Below are positions 17,102 through 25,328 of a DNA stretch of 43,558 nucleotides, piece by piece; the stretch's first letter is position 1; every line of letters begins with the position of its first letter. The notes below the pieces were generated by a model. It saw nothing but the letters and a program-made list of their open reading frames with translations, was not told the origin of the DNA and did no database searches. Location: assembly GCA_031268675.1 (NCBI GenBank), contig JAIRWY010000088.1, forward strand, positions 1 to 43,558, written 5' to 3'. Position numbers and translations under genes: made by a program. This stretch comes from Candidatus Ancillula glyptotermitis. Lineage in GTDB: Bacteria > Actinomycetota > Actinomycetes > Actinomycetales > Bifidobacteriaceae.

Positions 17102-18304
17102 TCACTCTTGAAAGCTTAAAACTTCAACTTTTAGCAAAGACTCAACTTGTTTTGCTCGCTCAATGGCGCATACAACAGTATCAGCTCTGCTAAGAGTAAC
17201 AGCAACTCGTCTATGACCGTTGATGAATGGCTTTCCAAAGACTCTAATAGCAGAATTCGCAGTAGAAAGTGCAACTTGTGCATTAGAAACAACAGGCTTA
17301 CCGAAACCTTGCGCATTTACGGCACATGAACTTGATGGTGATAGTAAAACTGGCTGCTCAATTGGAAATCCTAAAATTGCTCGTGCATGTATTGCAAACT
17401 CAGAAACATCTTGTGATATCATAGTGACCATACCTGTATCATGCGGGCGTGGTGACACTTCTGAAAATATTGCGCTATCTCCTTTTACAAAAAACTCTAC
17501 ACCGAACACTCCCCAACCAGTTTCTGTTTCCGATGTAAGAGCATCAACCACTGTTTTTGCTATAGACCTAGCATTTTCAAGTGCAGTAGGATTTACTTCA
17601 GCTGGTTGCCAAGACACCTTATAATCACCATCTTCTTGTATATGACCAATTGGCTCGCAGAAAAATACACCGTTAACCGCCTTAACTACTAGTAGCGTAA
17701 TTTCAGAGTCAAAATTTACAAACTCTTCAACTATAACTCGCAAACTACTAGAACTTTTACCGCGCGCTTGACTTTTTGCAACTTCCCAACTCTTGCCTAT
17801 ATCAGAACTACTTTTTGCAACTGACTGTCCTTTTCCTGAACTGGATTGTATAGGCTTAATTACCACAGGAAAGCCTATTTTTTCTGCAACTAGTAGTAGT
17901 TCTTCTTCACTGTTGGCAAATTCATATTCGGATGTTGTCAAGCCTAGTTCTTTAGAAACCAAGTTGCGAATTCCTTCCCGATTCATCGTCAGATCAACCG
18001 CTTTTGCACAAGGAACAACTCTAACTCCACCAGTTTTAGCATCATTTTCTATTTCTACAAGCACTTTAGTCGCAATCGCCTCAATTTCTGGCACAATAAT
18101 GTCTGGAGAAACTTTTTCAACGAGCGCACGCAATTCATCTTCATCATTCATGTCCAGAACATATGACTTATCTGCGACATGCATCGCTGGAGCATCGGCG
18201 TACCTATCTGCTGCAATTACAAATACATTATATCGCATCAACTCAATTGCAACCTCTTTTCCAAGTTCGCCAGATCCTAGTAGTAGTACTTTAATATTTT
18301 CCAC
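17102..18304 (-). CDS. purT: Formate-dependent phosphoribosylglycinamide formyltransferase PurT
   Basis: PurT uses formate and ATP to formylate GAR in purine synthesis, without folate. The 400-residue protein has an N-terminal VLLLGSGELGKEVAIELMRY, then ADAPAMHVADKSYVLDM and IIVPEIEAIAT. An ATP-grasp domain follows: FPVVIKPIQSSSGKGQSVA, VIVEEFVNFDSEITLL, GVFGVEFFVKGD and EVSPRPHDTGMVT. GTG 18304 is exactly 6 nt after TATAAT; the longer frame to 18340 would include the promoter itself. Single-gene unit. Confidence 0.95.
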   Translation of the reverse strand: MENIKVLLLGSGELGKEVAIELMRYNVFVIAADRYADAPAMHVADKSYVLDMNDEDELRALVEKVSPDIIVPEIEAIATKVLVEIENDAKTGGVRVVPCAKAVDLTMNREGIRNLVSKELGLTTSEYEFANSEEELLLVAEKIGFPVVIKPIQSSSGKGQSVAKSSSDIGKSWEVAKSQARGKSSSSLRVIVEEFVNFDSEITLLVVKAVNGVFFCEPIGHIQEDGDYKVSWQPAEVNPTALENARSIAKTVVDALTSETETGWGVFGVEFFVKGDSAIFSEVSPRPHDTGMVTMISQDVSEFAIHARAILGFPIEQPVLLSPSSSCAVNAQGFGKPVVSNAQVALSTANSAIRVFGKPFINGHRRVAVTLSRADTVVCAIERAKQVESLLKVEVLSFQE

Positions 18305-18310
18305 TAGTAA

Positions 18311-18321
18311 ATTATACCACA
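18311..18321 (-). promoter_or_regulatory. Leaderless promoter of purT
   Basis: TGTGGTATAAT is followed by 6 nt and GTG 18304. The 15 bases at 18340-18326 (GCAAAATGTCATAGG on the minus strand) recur upstream of dapC. Confidence 0.85.
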
Positions 18322-18376
18322 CCCCTATGACATTTTGCACAACCTCATGAAGTCTAAAAAAGCCTGTTTTCCCTCT

Positions 18377-18506
18377 TCAAAATAGTACATGTGTATATAT
18401 GTATATAACACACATAAGCACCTTAAATCAAACCACGTGCTTATAAATAGCCTTAATGAAGGTCTAGGTTATAAAACCACCTTGATTTGCTACAGAAGAA
18501 GTTTTT
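18377..18506 (-). repeat. Dispersed repeat, copy B
   Basis: The 130 bp are the inverted partner of 4530-4651. Read on the minus strand it starts with a coding relic (KTSSVANQGGFIT then TAG at 18466-18464) and continues into the same two hairpins. It lies in the 250-bp gap between ung and purT. Relative to copy A it has three substitutions and an extra 8 bp in the TATATAC tract. Confidence 0.92.
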
Positions 18507-18554
18507 GCATATGGACAGATCCGCACCTAAAAACAAGACATCATTTAGTTCAAA

Positions 18555-19235
18555 CTAGTCATCTTCCGTCAAATCCCAATCTATTGTTGCAACTTTTCTA
18601 TTCTCCAAGAATTGATTAGTTCGAGAAAATGGACGAGATCCAAAAAAACCAGAATGAGCAGAAAAGGGACTTGGGTGTGAACTTTCAATAATATCAACAT
18701 TACTAGATTCAAGGATAGGTTTAAGCCCTCTAGCTTGATTTCCCCATAAAATAGCAACTAAAGGTTGTTCTCTACTTACTAAATGTTTAATGGCAGTTTC
18801 AGTAATCCTTTCCCAGCCTTTATCTTTATGACTACCAGGTTTATTAGGTTGTACTGTTAATACTCTATTTAACAGCATAACGCCTTGCCTTGTCCATTTT
18901 AACAAATCTCCATTTTTTGGAACGGGTACACCTATATCAGCATGTAGTTCAGTAAATATATTTTGCAGTGAACGAGGAAGTGGATTTACACCAGGATTTA
19001 CTGAAAAAGATAGTCCAACTGGATGTCCTGGTGTTGGATATGGATCTTGACCAACAATTAGCACTTTAACATCTGAACATGGTGTTTGAAACGCGCGCAG
19101 AATATCCTTAGAAGCTGGCAAGTAACCACGACCAGCAGCGGCTTCTGAACGCAGGAAATCACCCATTTTATGCAAATGCTCTTCTTCACTTGACAATGCA
19201 GTAGCCCAATCTTTTGCAACTATGTTTTCTAACAC
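18555..19235 (-). CDS. ung: Uracil-DNA glycosylase
   Basis: Family-1 UDG removes uracil from DNA at the start of base excision repair. The 226-residue protein has the catalytic-water motif [17 protein letters not shown] with the active Asp, [16 protein letters not shown] and the leucine-loop-type motif [24 protein letters not shown] 19235 lies exactly 6 nt after TATAAT. The longer frame to 19271 includes the promoter and is rejected. Confidence 0.95.
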   Translation of the reverse strand: MLENIVAKDWATALSSEEEHLHKMGDFLRSEAAAGRGYLPASKDILRAFQTPCSDVKVLIVGQDPYPTPGHPVGLSFSVNPGVNPLPRSLQNIFTELHADIGVPVPKNGDLLKWTRQGVMLLNRVLTVQPNKPGSHKDKGWERITETAIKHLVSREQPLVAILWGNQARGLKPILESSNVDIIESSHPSPFSAHSGFFGSRPFSRTNQFLENRKVATIDWDLTEDD

Positions 19236-19241
19236 TGCATT

Positions 19242-19271
19242 ATTATACCACAAAATATGGCGCACTTTCAA
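19242..19271 (-). promoter_or_regulatory. Leaderless promoter of ung
   Basis: On the minus strand: TTGAAA (19271-19266), an 18-nt spacer ending TGTGG, TATAAT (19247-19242), then 6 nt to GTG 19235. Confidence 0.85.
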
Positions 19272-19279
19272 TAAAACTG

Positions 19280-19330
19280 TTGCTTTTAAAATATCATGTG
19301 TGTATAATATAATGAAACGCGTATATTATA
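19280..19330 (+). promoter_or_regulatory. Candidate divergent promoter inside a 9-bp inverted repeat
   Basis: TTGCTT (19280-19285), 17 nt, TATAAT (19303-19308). The -10 lies in the left arm of a perfect inverted repeat: TATAATATA at 19303-19311 and TATATTATA at 19322-19330, with a 10-nt centre. A 48-codon ORF (ATG 19312 to TGA 19455) starts in it; whether it is translated is unknown. Confidence 0.35.
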
Positions 19331-19440
19331 TCAGAAGAAGCTACTTCGAGTGTAAAAGTCAAGTAACGAGCAGAAAAACCGCACAAAATACAATTATTTG
19401 CATGCGCATGTACATTTTTAGCGCAATATTAAAGTTTGGC

Positions 19441-19470
19441 TTGACAAGTGGATGAATGCAGTGGTATAAT
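19441..19470 (+). promoter_or_regulatory. Strong promoter of the surface operon
   Basis: TTGACA (19441-19446), 18 nt, TATAAT (19465-19470) with TGG before it. The predicted +1 is near 19477, giving a leader of about 27 nt before the small leader ORF. Confidence 0.88.
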
Positions 19471-19503
19471 ATAGGAGTTCATATTATATAGGAGATGTAG
19501 GTT

Positions 19504-19572
19504 ATGAAGTTGAAGAATGTATTTTCTGGCAGGTGCGTCTGCTTGTTGAAAATGGAAAAGAGTGTTCGGTAA
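19504..19572 (+). CDS. 22-residue leader peptide of the surface operon
   Basis: ATG 19504 lies 9 nt after GGAG and is the first start downstream of the consensus promoter. The product is short, basic and Cys-containing (MKLKNVFSGRCVCLLKMEKS plus two residues). Its stop TAA overlaps the next ATG (TAATG at 19570-19574). The arrangement suggests translational coupling, so the leader may set translation of the membrane-anchored protein. Expression of the peptide itself is unproven. Confidence 0.5.
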   Translation: MKLKNVFSGRCVCLLKMEKSVR

Positions 19573-20540
19573 TGGCTGATAAAGTTTATAGCTCAAGACC
19601 GAAGGTGAAGTTCTACGAGTCAAGTCGTTTTATGACCATTGCTGTTTTAGCAATTTCTGTATTATTTATCCTTGTTGCTGCAATTGCTGGTAGTATGAAT
19701 AGCATAAGTGGCACGTTTACGGGTGAGACAAAATTGAAGCAAAGTATAGATCTTATTTCATCTGACTCTCCGAAAGAGGCAAAGCAAGATACAACTTCTC
19801 GATTGAATTTATATTCCTATCAACGAGCAGCTGGTAATAAAAATGGTCAGTTTGGTGAAAATATTCGTCACTATATGATGAAATGCGATGCAAAAAGCAT
19901 GGACGCATGGTATTTTCCGAAGAATGGCTACGATTCTGATAAGAATCCAAATAGTGATGAATTTGTGCCAGGAGTTTGGACAGGAGCGCATTGGTGTGCG
20001 AATAACGCAGATGAAGGTGGAAAAAATCATAAACACTGGTCTATTGAAGTTCCAGATCAAAGTGGGCAATTACAAACTAGATTTGAAGTGGTATTTGGTG
20101 AGCGTGATCGTAATGATGATTTAGCGGGATTAGAAATAACAGAAATCAAAACGCATCAGTCAAATTTTACATTTCTTAAAACTACCGATGAAAGGTTTCG
20201 CATATTAGGTTCTGACACGCACCCGCCATCACTGGAATTAGGAACCTCAAAAGGTAATGATTCTGACACAACAAAATGGTCAATTGAGATGCAAAATAAG
20301 GAGAATGGAGGTAACTCGGGCTCTGATTTTGCAGTTGTAAATTACGATGACAATGGAAATAAAATAAGTACTCCACTCTCAATAGATAGAGCCACTTCAA
20401 GAATACGCATTGAAAGTAATCATCCACCTACTAGTTCGCATGACACTTGCAAAAAGGGTGAAATTGCTTGGGATAGTAACCATACATATGTGTGCGTAGA
20501 AGATTCTCACTGGAAGAGAACGGCTTTAGAGGAGTGGTGA
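19572..20540 (+). CDS. Membrane-anchored surface protein with a phage-tail-spike-like module
   Basis: The 322-residue protein has a basic cytoplasmic start (MADKVYSSRPKVKFYESS), one membrane helix (about 20-42), and an outside domain rich in Trp and Asn. Near residues 220-285 the pattern LELGTS...W.IEMQ.KENGGNSGSDFAVVNYDDNGN then PLSIDRATSRI matches a motif I know from phage tail spikes and fibres (ESGSNaGSDF..yrYDDaG...PLsInRatG). The C-terminus is CKKGEIAWDSNHTYVCVEDS then HWKRTALEEW, a small two-Cys module also seen in tail and surface proteins. ATG 19572 is preferred; a GTG at 19533 would add 13 residues. It is the first main gene of an operon with the GLUG protein 1 nt downstream. Function unknown; binding of a surface partner is inference. 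Confidence 0.78.
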   Translation: MADKVYSSRPKVKFYESSRFMTIAVLAISVLFILVAAIAGSMNSISGTFTGETKLKQSIDLISSDSPKEAKQDTTSRLNLYSYQRAAGNKNGQFGENIRHYMMKCDAKSMDAWYFPKNGYDSDKNPNSDEFVPGVWTGAHWCANNADEGGKNHKHWSIEVPDQSGQLQTRFEVVFGERDRNDDLAGLEITEIKTHQSNFTFLKTTDERFRILGSDTHPPSLELGTSKGNDSDTTKWSIEMQNKENGGNSGSDFAVVNYDDNGNKISTPLSIDRATSRIRIESNHPPTSSHDTCKKGEIAWDSNHTYVCVEDSHWKRTALEEW

Positions 20541-20541
20541 T

Positions 20542-23500
20542 ATGAAAAAACTTGTAAATATTTTTGTAGTTGTTTTGATGCTTGTGAGCAGTTTTTGCAA
20601 TATTAAACTAGCTCAAGCAGCAGTGGTTGCCGAAAATGAATGTAAATCAGGTGGTTCACCTTATATCATTTGTACAGCGCAGGAACTAGATGAACTACCA
20701 AGACATGACTTATCAGGCTCATTTATTTTGGGTGCAGATATTGATCTCAAACCTTATCTGACTCCAGGAGGCACAGGATTTAGCAAATATCAACTGGAGA
20801 AATGGCTACCAATTGGAAGTATAGACAATCCATTTACTGGAACTTTTGACGGTAGAGGACATATAATCTCTGGACTTGAAATTAACCGTCTTTCTTCTGA
20901 TGATATTGGGCTTTTTGGTAATACAATAGATGCACATATATCAAATTTAGTGGTAAAAATTGGAGCAAGTGGTGTTCTTGGTGGCAAAAATGTAGGTGCA
21001 ATTATCGGAAATCAAGTCATTGATAATGGGAGTCGCGATTTAATTAACAATGTGCATGCATATGGATATATTGCAGGTTCGGAAAATATCGGTGGACTTT
21101 TTGGGCAGATAACCGTTCAAGGAGGTGCAGTAGCTTCTTCAGATAGTTCACACTTTGATGGTGAAATTCATTCTACTAGCGGATTTGTGGGTGGACTTTT
21201 TGGAAAAGTTAACATCTTGAACGGTGGTAATATTATACTCAAAACGAGTTTTTCAATTGGTGAAATTTTAATATCTAGTGCAAACTCGCAGGGTGTTGCT
21301 GGTCTTATTGGTGGAATTGTCGCAAATGGTGGTGCAGAAGCAGAAGTTCAAGCAAGTTATTCTACTATGAATATTTCTTCGCCAGGTAGTTCAGTTGCTG
21401 GTCTTATTGGTGGATTTCTAGGAAGTGATGGTGCTATTTTAACAGTTGATCAATCGTACGTTAGTGGACAAATCAACGGTGTTTCTTCAGTAGGCTCAAT
21501 TTTTGGTAGTATTTATGCGGCTAGAGGTGCCAATGCATATATTGTTGATACATATTCTAAAGCAGATGTTTTCGGCGAAGATAATTGTGGTGGAATTATT
21601 GGAAGTGTTGAAGTCAGTAGTGGTGGTCATTTCAGGGTCTTTGACATTTACAATATTGGTAGTTTAGTGCGCGTGAATCGGTCCAGTGGTGGTAATTTCG
21701 GACAATTTATTGGGAGTGCGCAGACTGATAACTCAAATTTGACAATTGACTTTTCGCATTCATATTTTAACCCTACTAATATGGTTGCCAACACTTTAAT
21801 TGGATATACGCATGGTAGTGTTACTTTTGATGATGCAGATGCAAGAACTAATGAGCAACTACTTGAAAAGGCAACTTATATTGGATGGGACTTTGATAAA
21901 ACTTGGGGAATGTTCACAAAAGAAGGTGCATCTACAAAAGGTGAGAGCTACGGTCATCCATATTTGAAAGTTATGAAAAACGAGATGCTAATAACACCAA
22001 TTCACACTTGGAAAGAAAGTGATAATACACCTGCTCCATATCCAATTCCTTGGTGTGCTGCAGGGGGAGGAGATCCATATGACGACTTTTCCGTCTATGA
22101 CAACGATGATACAACCTGCGCACAATTTAGAGACTCAAAGTATAAAAAAGATGAGTTTTCACTTACTGGTCAACTGGAATATTCAGCTCTAGATCCAACT
22201 AATCCTGGTGTTTATCACATACTTGCAGGTACTTTAGATCTTCAAAATCCGTACTACCAGGAATTTTTCAAAGGTGGAGATGCAAATCGCCCTGATTATC
22301 GCATTGTTAAATTCTACACCAATCGAGCAACTGTTCCTGTCGGGCAAAAAATCGAACTTCATGGGGAAGGTTTTCAGCCCAGAGAAACTGTGAACCTATT
22401 CAGTAATACCACTACTTTTCCGCTGTCAGAAGCAGCTACCGTTGATGAAAATGGTTCATTTATGAAGGTTCTTGAAGTACCAAGTGATGCAACACTAGGT
22501 GAGGTTACTTTGCAGTCCGTTGATTCGCAGTCCGTTATTCGTACAACCTCTTTTGAGATACTTGAAAAAACAAAAGATCCAGAAATTGCAACGTCAAGCG
22601 CGAAATTAGCGGCAGGAGATGTTATGCATATTAGCGGAACTGGTTTTACTCCGAACTCTGCGGTAAAAGTTCTTGCGCCAAATATTCAAATTCCAGATGT
22701 TGCCTCTTCTTCTAGTGGTGAAGTTAGTGTTGATTTGACAATTCCGTTAAACACTCCACAGGGTAACTTTTCGTTAATGCTGTATGATGAAGTTTCTGGG
22801 ATATATTCAAACCAAGCAGTTACATTTATAGATGTATTTCGTTTTCAAGTATCTGATATAGTTTTACATCCAGGTGCGAATTTTAATGCTGCAGTTGGTA
22901 ACGGTGTAAATAATGGAGAGGTTCATATTTCTTCTACAGCGCACGACTGGGGAAATTTTCCGTTGAATAATTCTGGGCGGTTACTGCAAACTCAGTTGCA
23001 ATTACCACTTTCTGAAAAGTCCACAATTGAATCTATTCAGGCAGAAGATTTAACAACAGGAATTTCAAGGACTAGTAGTATTTCTGTAAGCGTTCCAAAA
23101 ATTGAACAAATTCTACCGCAGAATCCAGTTGCTGGTGGTAATCTTCAGTTGTTTGGATCTGGTTTTCTTCCAAATTCTACTGTTACTGCATATATTGATG
23201 GTGTTCAAGTCGGCAAGTTCAAGACTGACCAAAGTGGCTACACGAATATAAATGCACCAGTAATACGAATTCCGTCAAGTGCTGTAGATTCTGTGGTAGT
23301 AAAACTAGCAGATTTAGGCGGTGGTGTAAATTATGCACAGCGACGAGTTTATTTAAGGACTTCATCGGGCACTTCGGATGCTGGTGGCGGAGGAACTAAT
23401 CCCAGTGGTGGCGGAGGAACTAGTGGTGGTGGCACAATTATAGATGATGATCGCGACCCTAATGCAGATTTACCTTCTACTCCCATTAGCGATGTGCCTG

Positions 23501-24360
23501 CTAACCGCATTCCAGATACTGGTTCTGATGATATTTCCGCTCTTATTGACCCATCTGACGGTTTCACCCTGTCAAATTCTACAGCTCCAAAAGGTGGTGA
23601 AATCAGTGTCAAGGGTGGAAATCTCACTCCTAGCACTTCCTACACATTCACTTCTCCAGTGACTGAAACAGCAAGTTTTATTACTGACAACAGTGGTGTT
23701 TTACAATATGGTGCATACTTGAAGGTGCTGAGTAATGCAGATTCTGGCGATTGGGAGCTAGCGATTACCAGCAATGAGACTGGAGAGACGATAAACTTAC
23801 CATTTAGTATAACAACTCCTACGTTCAAATTTGATGCTGATTGTGTACATCCTGGAAGAGCGTATTATGTCAGTGCTATTGGAGAGGGTCTCCAACCAAA
23901 TGCTCTATTTGATCTATACCAAGGTGGTGCGAAATTGACATCGGGAGTAACTTCAACTATTGGTAGGATAGTTCTACAAACGACCGTTATACCATATGCG
24001 CAAGAAGCTGGAAGTGAATTGTCATACAAGATTGTTGACAGATATACTGGTGCTGAAACTGGAACTGTTAAGTTGAAAATTGCAAACCCTACAATTTCAG
24101 CAGATGAAAATACTGTAAGTCTTGGTGATGATTTCGTTTTCGCTGGTTCTGGTTTTGTGCCTAATCGCCCGATTACTGCTAAAATTGTTACTAATAACGG
24201 GGCAACACTTGTTTCTGGAGAATTTAAGGCAGATGCATCTGGAACTGTTAATTCTACACTAACTATACCTGCGACAGCTCCAAAAGGTGAATATATGCTG
24301 GTTGTAAATGATGATCGGCCAGGCAAAAGTAGGGCGTATCTGAAAATAAGAGTTGTATAG
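20542..24360 (+). CDS. Secreted 1272-aa GLUG-motif / beta-sandwich repeat protein
   Basis: A signal peptide ending AQA (about residues 1-26) is followed by TAQELDELPRHDLSGSFILGADIDL and FTGTFDGRGHIISGLEI, the usual opening of GLUG-repeat beta-helices. GLUG-type rungs (IGLFG, VGAIIG, IGGLFGQ, VAGLIGG, CGGIIG) continue to about residue 410. From about 590 on there are five beta-sandwich repeats with the signature 'G..i...G.GF.PN..V' and '..G.a......iP..ap.G'. A Gly/Ser linker and an Asp/Pro-rich hinge lie near 945-1000. There is no LPXTG motif or C-terminal membrane helix, so it is either released or held by another partner. GGAG precedes ATG 20542. Probable adhesin; related GLUG proteins occur at the surface of gut bacteria. 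Confidence 0.83.
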   Translation: MKKLVNIFVVVLMLVSSFCNIKLAQAAVVAENECKSGGSPYIICTAQELDELPRHDLSGSFILGADIDLKPYLTPGGTGFSKYQLEKWLPIGSIDNPFTGTFDGRGHIISGLEINRLSSDDIGLFGNTIDAHISNLVVKIGASGVLGGKNVGAIIGNQVIDNGSRDLINNVHAYGYIAGSENIGGLFGQITVQGGAVASSDSSHFDGEIHSTSGFVGGLFGKVNILNGGNIILKTSFSIGEILISSANSQGVAGLIGGIVANGGAEAEVQASYSTMNISSPGSSVAGLIGGFLGSDGAILTVDQSYVSGQINGVSSVGSIFGSIYAARGANAYIVDTYSKADVFGEDNCGGIIGSVEVSSGGHFRVFDIYNIGSLVRVNRSSGGNFGQFIGSAQTDNSNLTIDFSHSYFNPTNMVANTLIGYTHGSVTFDDADARTNEQLLEKATYIGWDFDKTWGMFTKEGASTKGESYGHPYLKVMKNEMLITPIHTWKESDNTPAPYPIPWCAAGGGDPYDDFSVYDNDDTTCAQFRDSKYKKDEFSLTGQLEYSALDPTNPGVYHILAGTLDLQNPYYQEFFKGGDANRPDYRIVKFYTNRATVPVGQKIELHGEGFQPRETVNLFSNTTTFPLSEAATVDENGSFMKVLEVPSDATLGEVTLQSVDSQSVIRTTSFEILEKTKDPEIATSSAKLAAGDVMHISGTGFTPNSAVKVLAPNIQIPDVASSSSGEVSVDLTIPLNTPQGNFSLMLYDEVSGIYSNQAVTFIDVFRFQVSDIVLHPGANFNAAVGNGVNNGEVHISSTAHDWGNFPLNNSGRLLQTQLQLPLSEKSTIESIQAEDLTTGISRTSSISVSVPKIEQILPQNPVAGGNLQLFGSGFLPNSTVTAYIDGVQVGKFKTDQSGYTNINAPVIRIPSSAVDSVVVKLADLGGGVNYAQRRVYLRTSSGTSDAGGGGTNPSGGGGTSGGGTIIDDDRDPNADLPSTPISDVPANRIPDTGSDDISALIDPSDGFTLSNSTAPKGGEISVKGGNLTPSTSYTFTSPVTETASFITDNSGVLQYGAYLKVLSNADSGDWELAITSNETGETINLPFSITTPTFKFDADCVHPGRAYYVSAIGEGLQPNALFDLYQGGAKLTSGVTSTIGRIVLQTTVIPYAQEAGSELSYKIVDRYTGAETGTVKLKIANPTISADENTVSLGDDFVFAGSGFVPNRPITAKIVTNNGATLVSGEFKADASGTVNSTLTIPATAPKGEYMLVVNDDRPGKSRAYLKIRVV

Positions 24361-24365
24361 ATCAA

Positions 24366-25328
24366 ATGTCGTTTCTAAATCCTAAAATATTTCACACAGC
24401 AGTATTGTCATTGAGCGCGTTTGCAGTTAGCGTTTTAGTCTTCTATCAATTTTATCCCGCTATAATTAGGTCTGGAAGTGTTGGAATTGATATATATTTA
24501 ATACTAATTGGTTACCAAATTACCAAATTGTTTTTATTTTCAGATGTTAAAAATATTGATAATCTATACAAGGTTATTTTTAATATTGGGCTGTTTTATT
24601 TAGTAGTTATTATTGCGGTGCTTATTTGCACAACAGCAGTCCAAATAATTCTACATCCTGGAACTGATCTATTTGAAAATTTCAAAGTTGTTGCAGTTAT
24701 TGTATACTACTTATTACTTCTGGCAATATCATGCTTTTGGTCTCATGAACTTACTAGACTAAATAATTTTTACAAAACAGTTTGCTTAACCTTACTTGTT
24801 TTAGTTTGTATTTCTGTCTACTTTATTGGTGCAGATCTAGACTTTTTCAAATCTAATGGCTTGAAATTATTTGAGTTGTATTTTGGAACTATCTTAGCAT
24901 ATTTAGCAAAAGCAGTTGATGACAGACAAAGGACATTTTTGAATTATGGTGATCGCTGTATATTAGCCAGTGGCGGAATTATATTTTTAATAACTAGTGT
25001 GCTGACAAAATTTAGTGGAATTCTAAATACAGCTCTGTCAATTTTTGGTACTATATTTATTTTACTCTCCAGAATGAATACAAAACACCAAATTGAGCCA
25101 TTGCTTGATAATGTACTAATGAAATATCTAGGAGAATCAGCGTTTATAATGTACTTGGTGTATTATCCTGTCTATGCTACACTTCAGCATGGTCAAAACC
25201 ACTACTTTTTAGTTCAACATCCGATTTATGTGATTATTTTAATGTTTATGGTATCCGTTACTGTTCGTTTATTGATTCAAGAGCCAGTTTATTTAAAGTA
25301 TAAAGAGGGAATTTATGATACAGTTTAA
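24366..25328 (+). CDS. Acyltransferase-3-like membrane protein lacking the catalytic His
   Basis: The 320-residue protein is mostly hydrophobic, with about nine or ten membrane helices. VLVFYQFYPAII then GSVGIDIYLILIGYQIT lines up with the OafA/Acyltransferase_3 start (vvlfHa...gGfvGVDvFFvlSGfLIT). LMKYLGESAFIMYLVYYPVY lines up with the family's last helices (fLG.iSYslYLwHwPv). The His of helix 1 that transfers the acyl group is Tyr here, and the usual W-S-L-x-x-E-x-x-F-Y segment is degraded to SCFWSHELTRLNNFY. It may be an inactive scaffold or channel for the neighbouring synthase (inference). It overlaps the GT2 gene by 14 nt. Confidence 0.65.
   Translation: MSFLNPKIFHTAVLSLSAFAVSVLVFYQFYPAIIRSGSVGIDIYLILIGYQITKLFLFSDVKNIDNLYKVIFNIGLFYLVVIIAVLICTTAVQIILHPGTDLFENFKVVAVIVYYLLLLAISCFWSHELTRLNNFYKTVCLTLLVLVCISVYFIGADLDFFKSNGLKLFELYFGTILAYLAKAVDDRQRTFLNYGDRCILASGGIIFLITSVLTKFSGILNTALSIFGTIFILLSRMNTKHQIEPLLDNVLMKYLGESAFIMYLVYYPVYATLQHGQNHYFLVQHPIYVIILMFMVSVTVRLLIQEPVYLKYKEGIYDTV

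Noticed and set aside
19312-19455. 48-codon ORF between ung and the surface operon
   Set aside because: No Shine-Dalgarno site, an unlikely composition and only a 3-nt gap from the -10; kept only as a possibility.
24210-24360. LPXTG-type anchor on the GLUG protein
   Set aside because: LPSTP and IPDTG occur in the internal hinge, but no C-terminal hydrophobic helix and basic tail follow.
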